Assembly: GCF_017301615.1 (NCBI RefSeq) | Contig: NZ_CP059066.1 | Location: 2,616,888 to 2,680,887 of the forward strand | Source: Koleobacter methoxysyntrophicus | GTDB taxonomy: Bacteria > Bacillota > Thermosediminibacteria > Koleobacterales > Koleobacteraceae | Length of the DNA stretch: 64,000 nucleotides | Direction: 5' to 3' | In this document: positions 54,451 to 64,000 of the stretch, piece by piece | Position numbering within the stretch: the first letter of the stretch is position 1 | How the letters are laid out: each line of letters opens with the position of its first letter | Translations under genes and position numbers: made by a program | Notes under the pieces: model-generated | Told to the model about the DNA's origin: nothing | Databases searched by the model: none | What the model saw: the letters and a program-made list of their open reading frames with translations, nothing else

Positions 54451-55584
54451 TTAAACACCAAAAGCATCCTTCATCCTATCAAAAAAATTTTTGTATTCTT
54501 TAATTTCCTCACCGCTTATTTCTGCAAACTGTCTTAACAGTTTTTTCTGTTTTGCAGTCAATTTTTTGGGAATTACTACATTTATTTTGACAAGCTGGTC
54601 TCCTCGACCATATCCCCTTAAATGGGGAATTCCTTTGCCTTTTAAACGGAAAAGGGTTCCCGGCTGTGTTCCTTCAGGGATTTTAAGGTTCACCTTTCCT
54701 TCCAGTGTAGGAACCTGAATCTCATCTCCCAGGGCTGCCTGTATGAAACTTATAGGAAATTCGCACACAATATCATCTCCCTGGCGTACAAAAAACTGAT
54801 GGGGTTTTACATGAATAAAAATATAAAGATCTCCAGGCGAACCACCCTTTTCTCCTGCTTCTCCTTCTCCGGCGACCCTCAATCTAGAACCTGTATCTAC
54901 TCCAGGTGGTACCTTTATATGAATCTTCCTGGTTTTTCTCACTTTACCTCTGCCATTACATTTTTTGCAAGGTTCCTTAATTATTCTTCCTTCACCATGG
55001 CAGTTACTGCATGTTTTAACATTTATAAACCTTCCAAAGGGGGTATTTTGACTGTACTGAACCTGACCCGTCCCTCCGCATACCGGACATACTTCGAGTT
55101 TCGTTCCATTAGCTGCCCCTGTACCACGGCATGCATCGCAATCTTCTGTCCTGGTCATTTCGATATCTCTTTCCAGGCCAAAAGCAGCTTCTTCAAGGGA
55201 AATTTCAAGGTCATACCTTAAATCGGCACCCCTTTTAGGCCCTGTTCGTCTGCGGCTTTCACGCCCACCAAAAAACATATCAAAGATGTCATCAAATCCA
55301 CCAAATGTGGTAAAATCACCAAAATCACTGAAATCAAACCCGCCTTGGCCCTGCTGGCTATTAACTCCTGCATGGCCAAACTGGTCATATGCTGCCCTTT
55401 TCTGAGGGTCTCTTAGTACTTCATAGGCCTCTTTTATCTCTTTGAACTTTTCTTCTGCTTCTTTATCTCCCGGATTAACATCAGGGTGATACTTCCTTGC
55501 CAGCTGTCTATAAGCCTTTTTAATTTCACTTTCTGAAGCATTTCGTGATACCCCAAGGATCTCATAGTAATCCCTTTTTGTCAA
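54451..55584 (-). CDS. dnaJ: Chaperone protein DnaJ
   Basis: DnaJ delivers substrates to DnaK and stimulates its ATPase. The 377-residue protein has the J domain with HPD ([12 protein letters not shown]), a Gly/Phe-rich region, four CxxCxGxG zinc repeats ([32 protein letters not shown]) and the C-terminal substrate domain. The TTG at 55584 is preferred: AAGGTG lies six bases upstream and the protein then starts with [11 protein letters not shown]; an upstream frame to 55617 would begin inside the intergenic hairpin. Confidence 0.95.
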   Translation of the reverse strand: MTKRDYYEILGVSRNASESEIKKAYRQLARKYHPDVNPGDKEAEEKFKEIKEAYEVLRDPQKRAAYDQFGHAGVNSQQGQGGFDFSDFGDFTTFGGFDDIFDMFFGGRESRRRTGPKRGADLRYDLEISLEEAAFGLERDIEMTRTEDCDACRGTGAANGTKLEVCPVCGGTGQVQYSQNTPFGRFINVKTCSNCHGEGRIIKEPCKKCNGRGKVRKTRKIHIKVPPGVDTGSRLRVAGEGEAGEKGGSPGDLYIFIHVKPHQFFVRQGDDIVCEFPISFIQAALGDEIQVPTLEGKVNLKIPEGTQPGTLFRLKGKGIPHLRGYGRGDQLVKINVVIPKKLTAKQKKLLRQFAEISGEEIKEYKNFFDRMKDAFGV

Positions 55585-55601
55585 TTTAATCACCTTCCAA
55601 G

Positions 55602-55639
55602 AATAGGCCAAAGCCAAAAGATTTTGGCTTTGGCCTATT
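55602..55639 (-). other. Perfect 18-bp hairpin between dnaK and dnaJ
   Basis: Arms 55602-55619 and 55622-55639 are perfectly complementary around a two-base centre. There is no T tract after it (TCTTGGAAGG follows), so it is not a standard terminator. It stands between the dnaK stop codon and the dnaJ ribosome-binding site and could block 3' exonucleases, making dnaK mRNA more stable than dnaJ mRNA, or act as a processing site. Confidence 0.85.
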
Positions 55640-55652
55640 ATTACTTCTGCTC

Positions 55653-57509
55653 CTAATTATTATCTACTTTTTTCTTCTGGTCGTTTTCTTCATTAACTAC
55701 TTCATAATCAGCATCAACCACATTATCATCTTTTTCTTTATTTTCGGTATTTCCACCACCGGTCTGCTGCTGGGGTCCAGCTTGAGAATATATCTTAGAT
55801 GAAATATCATAGAACGCTTTTGTTAAGTCATCTGTTGCTTTCTTAATTTCCTCCACGTCATCCTTCTCTATTGCCTTTTTAACTTTTTCTATTTCAGATT
55901 TTACCTTATCTGCCTGAGCTTTGTCAACCTTATCACCTAAATCCTTTAGAGTTTTCTCCGCTTGATAGATCAAAGAATCTGCTTTGTTTTTGGCTTCAGC
56001 CTTCTCTTTTCTCTTTCTGTCCTGTTCGGCAAATTTCTCAGCATCTTTAATCATCTTCTGGATCTGTTCCTCGGAAAGCCCTGACGAAGAAGTTATAGTT
56101 ATTTTTTGTTCTTTGCCGGTTCCCAGATCTTTTGCAGAAACATTTACAATTCCGTTGGCATCTATATCAAAAGTAACCTCGATCTTAGGAACACCCCTTG
56201 GTGCCGGAGGGATCCCCGTAAGCTGAAATCTTCCAAGGGTTACATTATCGGCAGCCATTGGTCTTTCACCCTGAAGCACATGGATATCAACTGCTGTTTG
56301 GTTATCGGCCGCTGTAGTAAATATCTGACTCTTGGATGTAGGTATAGTTGTATTCCTTTCAATCAGCTTCGTAAATACCCCTCCCAGGGTTTCGATTCCC
56401 AGAGAAAGGGGAGTAACATCAAGCAGCAACACATCCCTCACTTCTCCGGCCAAAACCCCTGCTTGGATAGCTGCACCCAGAGCTACAACCTCGTCTGGGT
56501 TGACGCCCTTATGAGGTTCCTTTCCTATAAGTTTCCTTATGGCCTCCTGAACAGCAGGGATCCTTGTAGAGCCCCCTACAAGAATTACCTTATCGATATC
56601 CTTTGGTTCTAGACCAGCATCTTCAAGAGCCCTTTTAGTAGGTCCCATAGTTTTTTCTACCAGATCTTCCGTCAATTCTTCGAATTTCGCCCTTGTAAGG
56701 GTCATATCAAGGTGTTTGGGACCATTGGCATCAGCTGTAATAAATGGCAGATTTATGTTTGTGGTAAGCACACTGGATAATTCAATTTTGGCCTTTTCTG
56801 CAGCTTCTTTTAATCTTTGAAGAGCCATCCTATCCTTCCTAAGGTCAATACCATGTTCCTTTTTAAATTCTTCGGCCAGATAGTCGATTATCCTCTGGTC
56901 AAAGTCGTCACCACCAAGACGGTTATTACCACTGGTCGCTTTAACCTCAAAGACACCATCGCCCAATTCTAAAATAGAAACATCAAAGGTTCCTCCACCC
57001 AGGTCAAAAACCAGGATAGTATGGTCCTCTCCCTTATCAAGACCGTAAGCCAGAGATGCCGCTGTAGGTTCATTTATGATCCTTAATACCTCAAGTCCAG
57101 CTATTCTCCCTGCATCTTTTGTAGCCTGCCTTTGGCTATCGGTAAAATACGCAGGTACTGTAATTACTGCCTGAGTAATTTTTTCTCCAAGATATGCCTC
57201 AGCATCCTGTTTCAATTTTTGGAGAATCATAGCGGATATTTCCTGAGGAGTATATTCTTTATCATCTATTTTCACTTTATAATCGGTCCCCATATGGCGC
57301 TTTATAGAAACGATAGTCCTCTCGGGGTTCGTAATTGCCTGTCTCTTTGCTACCTGTCCGACCAACCTCTCTCCTGCCTTGGTAAAAGCAACCACAGATG
57401 GAGTAAGACGGTTCCCTTCGGCATTAGGTATTACAACAGGTTCACCACCCTCCATAATGGCAACTACCGAGTTAGTTGTACCCAAGTCTATCCCTATAAC
57501 TTTGCCCAT
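55653..57509 (-). CDS. dnaK: Chaperone protein DnaK (Hsp70)
   Basis: The 618-residue protein is a standard Dna[21 protein letters not shown], the phosphate loops [15 protein letters not shown] and [13 protein letters not shown], the substrate-binding domain ([14 protein letters not shown]) and a lid ending in an acidic tail ([20 protein letters not shown]). It is preceded by grpE and followed by dnaJ in the CIRCE operon. Confidence 0.97.
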   Translation of the reverse strand: MGKVIGIDLGTTNSVVAIMEGGEPVVIPNAEGNRLTPSVVAFTKAGERLVGQVAKRQAITNPERTIVSIKRHMGTDYKVKIDDKEYTPQEISAMILQKLKQDAEAYLGEKITQAVITVPAYFTDSQRQATKDAGRIAGLEVLRIINEPTAASLAYGLDKGEDHTILVFDLGGGTFDVSILELGDGVFEVKATSGNNRLGGDDFDQRIIDYLAEEFKKEHGIDLRKDRMALQRLKEAAEKAKIELSSVLTTNINLPFITADANGPKHLDMTLTRAKFEELTEDLVEKTMGPTKRALEDAGLEPKDIDKVILVGGSTRIPAVQEAIRKLIGKEPHKGVNPDEVVALGAAIQAGVLAGEVRDVLLLDVTPLSLGIETLGGVFTKLIERNTTIPTSKSQIFTTAADNQTAVDIHVLQGERPMAADNVTLGRFQLTGIPPAPRGVPKIEVTFDIDANGIVNVSAKDLGTGKEQKITITSSSGLSEEQIQKMIKDAEKFAEQDRKRKEKAEAKNKADSLIYQAEKTLKDLGDKVDKAQADKVKSEIEKVKKAIEKDDVEEIKKATDDLTKAFYDISSKIYSQAGPQQQTGGGNTENKEKDDNVVDADYEVVNEENDQKKKVDNN

Positions 57510-57535
57510 TGCATATACCTCCTTGTTTGAAATTT

Positions 57536-58225
57536 TTATTTGGATACTTTAACTAAGCTGGGTCTGATTACTTTAGAATTCATGATATAACCCTTTTGTA
57601 AAACTTCAACTACCGTATTTTCACCATGTGTATCATCTTCAATTTTCATAACGGCTTCATGATACTGAGGGTCAAATTTTTTTCCAAGGGCCTCTATTTC
57701 TTTAACACCCTGACTTTCCAATAGCCCTTTTATCTGTTTTAATATCATCTCAATACCTTCAACAAAAGAAGGGTTTACATCCCCCTTTTCTCCGGCAGAA
57801 TCTAGAGCCCTTTCTAAATTATCAATAACAGGTAGTAGTTGTTTAACTATCTCCTCTGCAGCATAGTTAACCATATCCTGTCTATCCCTCTTTATTCTCT
57901 TTTTATAATTCTCAAAATCTGCCTGGAGGCGCTGTAACATATTGAAGTAATCCTGAGCTTCCTTTGTCTTTTCTTCTAAGGCCTTTTTGATTTTATTTAT
58001 ATCTTCTTCCGGTCGTTCCTGACCTTCGTTATCATCCTGCTGTTTTTCTTCTGACAACCCTTTTTGGTCTTGATTCTCCCCATCCCGGGGGGTAATACCA
58101 TCTTTAATATCTTCAACAGGTACATCTATATTATCTTTTTCAACAGCCTTTTCTTTTTTCGGGTCAATTTCTTTTTTGCCTTCTTTATTAACGCACTCAT
58201 CCTCTTTCCTTTTTTCATTTACCAT
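57536..58225 (-). CDS. grpE: Nucleotide exchange factor GrpE
   Basis: GrpE releases ADP from DnaK. The 229-residue protein has a long, charged, probably disordered N-terminus (residues 1-75, rich in Glu, Lys and Asp), a coiled coil ([20 protein letters not shown]) and the C-terminal beta wing with [20 protein letters not shown] and [20 protein letters not shown]. The N-terminal extension is longer than in E. coli. Confidence 0.95.
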   Translation of the reverse strand: MVNEKRKEDECVNKEGKKEIDPKKEKAVEKDNIDVPVEDIKDGITPRDGENQDQKGLSEEKQQDDNEGQERPEEDINKIKKALEEKTKEAQDYFNMLQRLQADFENYKKRIKRDRQDMVNYAAEEIVKQLLPVIDNLERALDSAGEKGDVNPSFVEGIEMILKQIKGLLESQGVKEIEALGKKFDPQYHEAVMKIEDDTHGENTVVEVLQKGYIMNSKVIRPSLVKVSK

Positions 58226-58264
58226 CTAATTTCACCCCCGATATTAACACATATTAAATTTGTT

Positions 58265-59854
58265 TTAAAAATCTTCATTTATGGCCTCATTAAATCCGGA
58301 ACCCTTGTTATTTCCGCCTTTCCCATCATCGTCTTTCTTTTTGATAATAGTATCAATTCGCAATATTGCTTCTGCAATCTCTCCTGCAGCTTTTATTGCA
58401 TACAGTTTGACCAGTGTAGGGTCATAAATACCTAACTCCTGCATATCTGCTAATTCTCCTGTGTCACAATTTATACCTATAGAATCGGATTTTTCTTCTG
58501 CCTGATGAGCTATGACATTTTCCACCTTTTCCAGCGGGTTAAATCCGGCATTGGCAACAATCTGAGCTAACGGTCTCTTCAGAGCTGTAACCACACAATC
58601 GATACCATATGCAGCCATACCCTTAACCGACTCCCTTTCCTTTTCAACCTCCCTGGAGACGGCTATTTCAACAGCTCCACCCCCTGGAACTACACCACCT
58701 CTAACAGCAGCCTGAACAGCAGAGGCAGCATCTTTTGCAATTCTCTCCCTTTCCCCTACTACTTCTTCTGTTGCAGCTCCTACAAGAATAGTAGCCATGG
58801 GTTTACCTTTACCCGAAAGTATTCTTATCTGTTCTAATTTTTCATCTTCATAGACCCTTTCAGCTGATCCTAAAAATTTCTCTATTTCATCCAGGTCTTT
58901 TTTTAAGCTGGTCCTCTTTATTATCCTGGCCCCTGTGTGTTCTGCCGTCCTCTGCAGGTCCTTAGATGAAACCCTTTCTACAACTATTATTCCGGCATCT
59001 GTTAAAATCTCTTCGGCTTCATCACTTATTCCCCTATCTGCTAAAATTAGTTTTACGCCTAAGGGAATTAGTTTTTGAATATTTTTCTTGAATTCTTCTC
59101 GAAGTTCCAGGTATTTGGCAAAACCTGTTTCGGTTCCTAATGCCTCTTCACCGATTTCTTCAGGTTCTAAGGCATCATCTATCACAAGCACCTTTACATT
59201 TGTTAAATCCTTAGGCATCTGCTTGTTGACCCTTCCTTTATTTATTATTACCCCCATAAAAACTTCATTTTCAGCCCCTTCCTGGGCAATTATAGTATCT
59301 GAGAGCTTGAAATTGCCCTCTTTCATTTTTTCTTCTCCGATGAGGCGGGCAGCCTCAACAACCAGATGTGCAATATCCTCATGCTCCCTTCCGGCAATTA
59401 GGGCTATGTCCTTCAGGACAGGGTCATTAATTCCCTCTACCTGTCGGCTTTTTTGTTTAATTACTTCACAGGCCTTTTTTATACCAATTTTAATTCCTTC
59501 TATTATGCGGGCAACCGGTACACCACGAACAACCTGGTTAGCTCCCTCACTCACCAGGCTGCCCGCCATAATTGTGGCTGTGGTAGTCCCGTCTCCTATT
59601 TCTTCCTGTTGGGCCTTTGCAATGTTAATAAGCATTTTTGCTGCAGGGTGATTAACGTCCATTTGTTTTAGTATTGTAACTCCATCATTCGTTATCGTTA
59701 CTTCTCCAAATCTGTCCACCAGCATTATATCAAGACCCTTTGGCCCGATAGTCCCTTCAACTGCTGATGCTACAGCCCTTATTGCATTAGTATTGGTAAT
59801 AAGAGCTGCTAGTTTATCGTCTACTTCTCCGTTGCTTACTTGCTTCAAATTCAA
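58265..59854 (-). CDS. Group II-like (bacterial group III) chaperonin
   Basis: The 529-residue protein is a thermosome/CCT-type chaperonin, not GroEL: the N-terminus has [31 protein letters not shown] and the ATP site [15 protein letters not shown] (residues 87-101), and the C-terminal half has [19 protein letters not shown] and [18 protein letters not shown]. Such archaeal-like chaperonins were described in Carboxydothermus and other Bacillota as group III, with a built-in lid and no GroES. Here it lies between hrcA and grpE under the CIRCE element. The tail ([10 protein letters not shown]) lacks GGM repeats. Confidence 0.95.
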   Translation of the reverse strand: MNLKQVSNGEVDDKLAALITNTNAIRAVASAVEGTIGPKGLDIMLVDRFGEVTITNDGVTILKQMDVNHPAAKMLINIAKAQQEEIGDGTTTATIMAGSLVSEGANQVVRGVPVARIIEGIKIGIKKACEVIKQKSRQVEGINDPVLKDIALIAGREHEDIAHLVVEAARLIGEEKMKEGNFKLSDTIIAQEGAENEVFMGVIINKGRVNKQMPKDLTNVKVLVIDDALEPEEIGEEALGTETGFAKYLELREEFKKNIQKLIPLGVKLILADRGISDEAEEILTDAGIIVVERVSSKDLQRTAEHTGARIIKRTSLKKDLDEIEKFLGSAERVYEDEKLEQIRILSGKGKPMATILVGAATEEVVGERERIAKDAASAVQAAVRGGVVPGGGAVEIAVSREVEKERESVKGMAAYGIDCVVTALKRPLAQIVANAGFNPLEKVENVIAHQAEEKSDSIGINCDTGELADMQELGIYDPTLVKLYAIKAAGEIAEAILRIDTIIKKKDDDGKGGNNKGSGFNEAINEDF

Positions 59855-59882
59855 ACTCTTCCCCTCCTATTTCATTTTTGGT

Positions 59883-60926
59883 TCAATTTTGCTCACCGAA
59901 TAATTCCGTAAAGATTTTGTTCATATTCACAGTTATGAAATTAACTATGGAAATTACTTTCGAATACTCCATTCGCGTAGGGCCTATTACTCCGATAATC
60001 CCAACGGTCCTACCATTAACTTTATAAGTAGCCGTAATTAAGCTGTAATCCTGAACCTTTTCGTGCTTGTTTTCCGAACCGATGGTTACAATCAGGTCTT
60101 TATCTAAAAAGAAGGATTCAGTTAGAATACTGCATAAAAGCTCCTTCTCTTCCAATAGGGCCAAGAAATTCTTAGCTTTATCTATATCCTTAAATTCCGG
60201 AAGATTCAATAGATTTGTAGCTCCTCCCAGATAAACCTTATTTTCACTGTGGTCATCCAGGCTCTGAAAAAGAATGTTCATGGCTAAATTTAGAATATCA
60301 TCACAACCAAAGACTTCTTTCTGAATTTCTCTTAACAGAGCCGGGGTAATTTTATCGATAGTTAGTCCCTGGATTTTTGCATTCATAGCATTAGAAATCC
60401 GGTTTAAATCACTATCTGAAACATTCTCCGGCACTTTAATAAAACGGTGTTCTACCATACCCGTATTTGTAACAATTACTACCAGGGCTTTACCCTTTTC
60501 AAGAGGGACTATTTGAAGGTGTTTTAATGCACTTTTTCTAAGCTGAGGCCCCAGGATAACCGATGCATAACTCGTCATTTGCGAAAGTATCTTAACGGTT
60601 TCTTCAATTACATCTTCGATTTCCGTTATCTTCTTGAAAACCTCGGAAATATTTTTTATTTCCTCTTTAGAAAGTCTTTTAACCTTCATCAAAGAATCCA
60701 CATAAAACCGATACCCCTTATCCGAAGGGATTCTTCCTGCTGAAGTATAGGGCTGCTCTAAATAGCCCATTTCTTCTAAATCTGCCATCTCGTTCCTTAT
60801 AGTCGCAGGGCTTATACCCAGGTTATATTTTCTCGCTATTGTCCTGGAACCTACGGGCTCAGCAGTAAAAATGTAATCATCGATTATAGCCTTTAAAATT
60901 AGCTGTTTCCTTTCGTCTAGTTTCAA
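59883..60926 (-). CDS. hrcA: Heat-inducible transcription repressor HrcA
   Basis: HrcA binds CIRCE and represses class I heat-shock genes. The 347-residue protein has the winged helix at the N-terminus ([57 protein letters not shown]) and the HrcA dimer domain. I choose a TTG at 60926, with GGGGTG upstream and the expected MKLDERK start; a start at 60950 would place the coding region inside the CIRCE element. Because it heads the operon it controls, it is autoregulated. Confidence 0.95.
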   Translation of the reverse strand: MKLDERKQLILKAIIDDYIFTAEPVGSRTIARKYNLGISPATIRNEMADLEEMGYLEQPYTSAGRIPSDKGYRFYVDSLMKVKRLSKEEIKNISEVFKKITEIEDVIEETVKILSQMTSYASVILGPQLRKSALKHLQIVPLEKGKALVVIVTNTGMVEHRFIKVPENVSDSDLNRISNAMNAKIQGLTIDKITPALLREIQKEVFGCDDILNLAMNILFQSLDDHSENKVYLGGATNLLNLPEFKDIDKAKNFLALLEEKELLCSILTESFFLDKDLIVTIGSENKHEKVQDYSLITATYKVNGRTVGIIGVIGPTRMEYSKVISIVNFITVNMNKIFTELFGEQN

Positions 60927-60943
60927 AGGCCTCACCCCTTTTA

Positions 60944-60970
60944 TTAGCACTCTCTTCGAGAGAGTGCTAA
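60944..60970 (-). promoter_or_regulatory. CIRCE operator
   Basis: TTAGCACTC, nine bases, GAGTGCTAA: a perfect CIRCE inverted repeat, 18 bases before the hrcA start and directly after the promoter. Confidence 0.97.
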
Positions 60971-60983
60971 TTTATCTATTAAA

Positions 60984-61012
60984 AAAATATCATTTCAAGC
61001 AGTTTTTGTCAA
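60984..61012 (-). promoter_or_regulatory. Heat-shock operon promoter
   Basis: TTGACA (61012-61007), 17 bases, TATTTT (60989-60984), with CIRCE beginning 14 bases downstream. Confidence 0.85.
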
Positions 61013-61027
61013 GCCCCTTCATTAAAA

Positions 61028-62170
61028 TCACGGCAAGAATTCAATAAATACCTCATTGGCAAGGTCAAGTCCCAGGGATGTGAGCATAATATGGTCCTCT
61101 GTTTCTTCAATGAGACCCTTTGACTTTAAAGATTCTATTCTCTGGCCATATATATCATTAATACCATACCCAAATCTCCTGTAAAATTCAAGCTTATTAA
61201 CCCCTGAAATAAGTCTCAGATTCATAAGTAGTGTTTCCGCTACTTCTATAGAAGATGTAACGGTTTCTTTCCCCTTTACAGGGATTTCCCCCTTATTGAT
61301 TAGCTGGATATATTTCCGCGGGTTTTCTTCATTGTAATATCTTTCGTTCTTAAAATGAGAATGAGCCCCGGCTCCCAGACCTATATATTCTCTATTTTTC
61401 CAATATAACAGGTTATGATTACATTTATATCCCCGAATAGCGAAATTGGATATCTCATAATGGTCATAATTCCCTGCCGTTAATAAACCCTTAGCAATAT
61501 AATACATTTCTCTTTCTGATTCATCATCAGGGAGATCTAAATTTCCTTTTTTGTATTCATCATATAACCGGGTCCCTTTTTCTATTTTAAGACTGTATGC
61601 TGAAATGTGTTCCGGTTTTAATTCTATAACCTTCATTAAGGTTTCTTCCCAATGGGCTAAAGTTTGCCCGGGAAGACCGAAGATTAAATCAACATTGATA
61701 TTGCTGAATCCCTTTTCCCTTGCAGAAAAAAATCCCCATTCGAATTCTTTTGGGGAAACAAATCGCCCTAATCTTTCCAATAGCTGAAGTTGATATGCCT
61801 GGAGCCCTAAACTGAGGCGATTTACCCCAATTTCTTTTAGTACTCCTAGCTTTTTATCACTTAGGGTATCTGGATTTGCTTCAACAGTTATCTCAAGTTC
61901 TTTAGACCAATTGCTTAACATTGATACTGCAGATGTAACAACCTCACTTAATTGTGCACAGGTTAAAATAGTAGGTGTTCCCCCACCGATATATATAGAT
62001 ATAACTCTCCGTGCCTCAAGCAGTCCTTTATAGTATTCCATCTCTTTTTTTAATGCTTTTATATAATCGGGAATCAGGTATTCCATATCACTATATGAAT
62101 TGAAATCACAGTAATAGCATTTCCTTTTACAGAAAGGTATATGAATATATAACCCTATTTCCCTATTCAT
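61028..62170 (-). CDS. hemW: Heme chaperone HemW / coproporphyrinogen III oxidase-like radical-SAM protein
   Basis: The 380-residue protein has the radical-SAM motif CKRKCYYCDFNSYS near residue 14, IYIGGGTPTIL, EANPDTL and a C-terminal HemN-type domain (LLYWKNREYIGLGAGAHSHF). The CxxxCxxC form lacking a further Cys used by true HemN is typical of HemW, which binds haem and helps load it into respiratory proteins. It follows lepA by 18 bases, the normal clostridial order before hrcA. Confidence 0.92.
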   Translation of the reverse strand: MNREIGLYIHIPFCKRKCYYCDFNSYSDMEYLIPDYIKALKKEMEYYKGLLEARRVISIYIGGGTPTILTCAQLSEVVTSAVSMLSNWSKELEITVEANPDTLSDKKLGVLKEIGVNRLSLGLQAYQLQLLERLGRFVSPKEFEWGFFSAREKGFSNINVDLIFGLPGQTLAHWEETLMKVIELKPEHISAYSLKIEKGTRLYDEYKKGNLDLPDDESEREMYYIAKGLLTAGNYDHYEISNFAIRGYKCNHNLLYWKNREYIGLGAGAHSHFKNERYYNEENPRKYIQLINKGEIPVKGKETVTSSIEVAETLLMNLRLISGVNKLEFYRRFGYGINDIYGQRIESLKSKGLIEETEDHIMLTSLGLDLANEVFIEFLP

Positions 62171-62188
62171 ATCAGACAGTCATCTCCC

Positions 62189-63988
62189 TTAATCCATTTT
62201 AAGCACCGCCATAAAAGCCTCCTGGGGAACCTCTACGCTTCCAACCTGTCTCATTCTCTTTTTCCCTTCTTTTTGCTTTTCTAACAGTTTTCTTTTGCGG
62301 GTTATGTCACCACCATAACACTTCGCCAGCACATTTTTTCGAAGGGCCTTTATAGTTTCCCTGGCAATTATCCTGTTTCCTATAGCGGCCTGGACTGGAA
62401 TTTCAAACATATGTCTCGGAATTGATTCCTTTAATTTTTCTACTATACGCCTCCCTTTATAATAAGCCTTGTCCTTATGAACTATAAAAGACAGTGCATC
62501 AACAGGTTCGCCATTTAAAAGGATGTCCAGTTTTACCAAATCAGATTTTTTATAATTATGAAACTCATAATCCAGAGAAGCATATCCCTTTGTCCGGGAT
62601 TTTAGAAGGTCAAAAAAATCATAAATAATTTCACTTAAGGGCATTTCATAAGATAGTATAACCCTGTTTTCATCCATATAACTCATATTTTTGAATATAC
62701 CCCTTTTTTCCTGGCATAGTTCCATAACTGTTCCTACATATTCATTAGGAAGCATTATAGTAGCTACAACATAAGGTTCCATGATTTCCTCAATTTCTAC
62801 GGCCGGGGGGAAATTCGTGGGATTATCTATCTGAAGAATCTCTCCATTAGTCTTTTTAACTTTATAAATCACACTGGGTGCTGTAGTAACAAGGTCAAGT
62901 TTATGCTCCCTTTCAAGCCTTTCCTGAATTATCTCCATATGAAGTAAACCTAAAAAACCGCAGCGAAATCCGAAACCTAAAGCTGCAGAAGTTTCAGGTT
63001 CAAAAATCAGGGAAGCATCATTTAATTTCAGCTTTTCAAGGGCGTCCTTAAGGTCTTCATAATCAGCCCCATCAGCAGGATACATGCCACAAAACACCAT
63101 GGGATTAATCTTTCGATATCCGGGCAGAGGCTCTGATGCAGGATTCTTAGCATCGGTTATAGTATCCCCAACCCTTGTATTTTTGACATCTTTGATTGCT
63201 GCAGCTAAAAACCCTACTTCTCCTGCCGTCAATTCATCTATAGGAACCATATCAGGTTTAAATACACCTACTTCTGTCACTTCAAAGGTTTTATTTGTAG
63301 CCATCATTTTAATATTCATGCCTTTCCTTACAGTTCCATCCACAACCCTTATATAGACGATTACCCCCTTATATGGGTCATAATGTGAATCAAAAATCAA
63401 AGCTCTCAAAGGGTCATAGGGGGATCCTTTAGGTGGCGGTATTTTTTTTACTATGCTTTCTAAAACGTCCTGTATTCCTATCTTCTCTTTAGCGGAAACC
63501 AAAAGGGCATCTGAAGCATCTAGACCTATTATGTCCTCGATCTCATGTTTTACCCTCTCGGGATTTGCCCCCGGAAGGTCTATTTTGTTAATAACAGGAA
63601 CGATTTCAAGATTATGCTCCAGGGCCATATATACATTCGCCAGTGTTTGTGCTTCGATTCCTTGAGCTGCATCTACTACAAGGACAGCACCTTCACAGGC
63701 AGCCAGACTGCGGGATACTTCATAAGTAAAGTCTACATGCCCGGGGGTATCTATCAGGTTTAAGTAGTACTCCTGTCCATCTTCAGCCAAATACGTAAGC
63801 CTGACAGCCTGGGCTTTTATAGTTATACCCCTCTCCCTTTCTAAATCCATTTTATCAAGTACCTGCTCTTCCATTTCCCTTTCTGATAATAGGCCGGTGA
63901 ATTCGAGCAATCTGTCTGCCAGAGTAGATTTTCCGTGATCTATATGAGCTATAATGGAAAAATTGCGTATTCTATCCTGTTTTGTCAT
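62189..63988 (-). CDS. lepA: Elongation factor 4 (LepA)
   Basis: LepA is a ribosome-dependent GTPase implicated in initiation and 30S biogenesis. The 599-residue protein shows G1 [10 protein letters not shown]2 RERGITI, G3 DTPGHVDF, G4 NKIDLP, EF-G-like domains and the LepA-specific C-terminal domain ([20 protein letters not shown]). It is complete; only 12 bases lie between its start codon and the window edge, so its promoter is not visible. Confidence 0.97.
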   Translation of the reverse strand: MTKQDRIRNFSIIAHIDHGKSTLADRLLEFTGLLSEREMEEQVLDKMDLERERGITIKAQAVRLTYLAEDGQEYYLNLIDTPGHVDFTYEVSRSLAACEGAVLVVDAAQGIEAQTLANVYMALEHNLEIVPVINKIDLPGANPERVKHEIEDIIGLDASDALLVSAKEKIGIQDVLESIVKKIPPPKGSPYDPLRALIFDSHYDPYKGVIVYIRVVDGTVRKGMNIKMMATNKTFEVTEVGVFKPDMVPIDELTAGEVGFLAAAIKDVKNTRVGDTITDAKNPASEPLPGYRKINPMVFCGMYPADGADYEDLKDALEKLKLNDASLIFEPETSAALGFGFRCGFLGLLHMEIIQERLEREHKLDLVTTAPSVIYKVKKTNGEILQIDNPTNFPPAVEIEEIMEPYVVATIMLPNEYVGTVMELCQEKRGIFKNMSYMDENRVILSYEMPLSEIIYDFFDLLKSRTKGYASLDYEFHNYKKSDLVKLDILLNGEPVDALSFIVHKDKAYYKGRRIVEKLKESIPRHMFEIPVQAAIGNRIIARETIKALRKNVLAKCYGGDITRKRKLLEKQKEGKKRMRQVGSVEVPQEAFMAVLKMD

Positions 63989-64000
63989 GAATGAATTTCC

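Noticed and set aside
58265-59854. GroEL (group I chaperonin)
   Set aside because: The sequence pattern is thermosome-like ([22 protein letters not shown]) and there is no groES upstream.
1-64000. CRISPR arrays, prophage, toxin-antitoxin or defence islands
   Set aside because: No spaced direct repeats, integrase, phage structural genes or defence families were found; apart from the IS the window is core chromosome.

Overview
The window looks like a piece of the core chromosome of a low-GC, endospore-forming member of the Bacillota, class Clostridia. Evidence for this is the sporulation set (spoVS, yqfC/yqfD, spoIIIE-type ftsK, ylzJ, a YlmC/YmxH protein), the Gram-positive LexA box in front of recA, the CIRCE/HrcA heat-shock control and a local gene order close to Bacillus subtilis (rny-ymdB-spoVS; ccpN-yqfL; yqfC-yqfD-phoH-pgpH-ybeY; hrcA-grpE-dnaK-dnaJ). 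A group II-like (bacterial 'group III') chaperonin inside the dnaK operon points to an anaerobic, often thermophilic clostridial lineage (Carboxydothermus and Thermosediminibacter-like groups). The exact genus cannot be read from the sequence alone.

Every host gene lies on the minus strand. The only plus-strand gene is the transposase of one insertion sequence. In the direction of transcription (high to low coordinates) the layout is: lepA, hemW; the CIRCE-controlled operon hrcA, chaperonin, grpE, dnaK, dnaJ, prmA, rsmE, mtaB; hinT, rpsU, yqeY; nfeD, floA, a small membrane-anchored protein, yqfC, yqfD, phoH, pgpH, ybeY, a DgkA-PAP2 fusion, a DUF3048 lipoprotein, era, recO; a DUF4342 protein; ccpN, ppsR, ppdK; nagR, nagB; dgt, dnaG, rpoD; a tRNA with anticodon CAU; then trmK, nif3, a zinc-ribbon coiled-coil protein, a YlmC/YmxH protein, rnj, tepA, ylzJ, a Na/Pi cotransporter, uppP and ftsK; mnmH, a RodZ-like protein, rimO, pgsA; a small membrane protein, a short FtsH-like protease, cinA, a membrane metallophosphoesterase, thpR, recA, recX; rny, ymdB, spoVS; and a truncated GntR regulator at the left edge. 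Most transcription units end in clear intrinsic terminators, which are listed.

The accessory event is an IS1634-family insertion sequence (24766-26725) flanked by an approximately 478-bp direct repeat of trmK. The left repeat restores an intact trmK. The right repeat is a 157-codon truncated copy. The bases at the IS end now form the Shine-Dalgarno sequence of the restored gene.

The strongest leads for new biology are four. (1) RNase Y (rny) has no ATG, GTG or TTG for its first 150 codons and apparently starts at an ATT codon. (2) The roughly 180-nt leader of rny contains a terminator directly before the ribosome-binding site and an upstream segment able to pair with it, i.e. a candidate attenuator. 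(3) The group III chaperonin is under CIRCE/HrcA control. (4) The very long target duplication rebuilds an essential-operon neighbour. No CRISPR array, prophage or obvious defence system is present.
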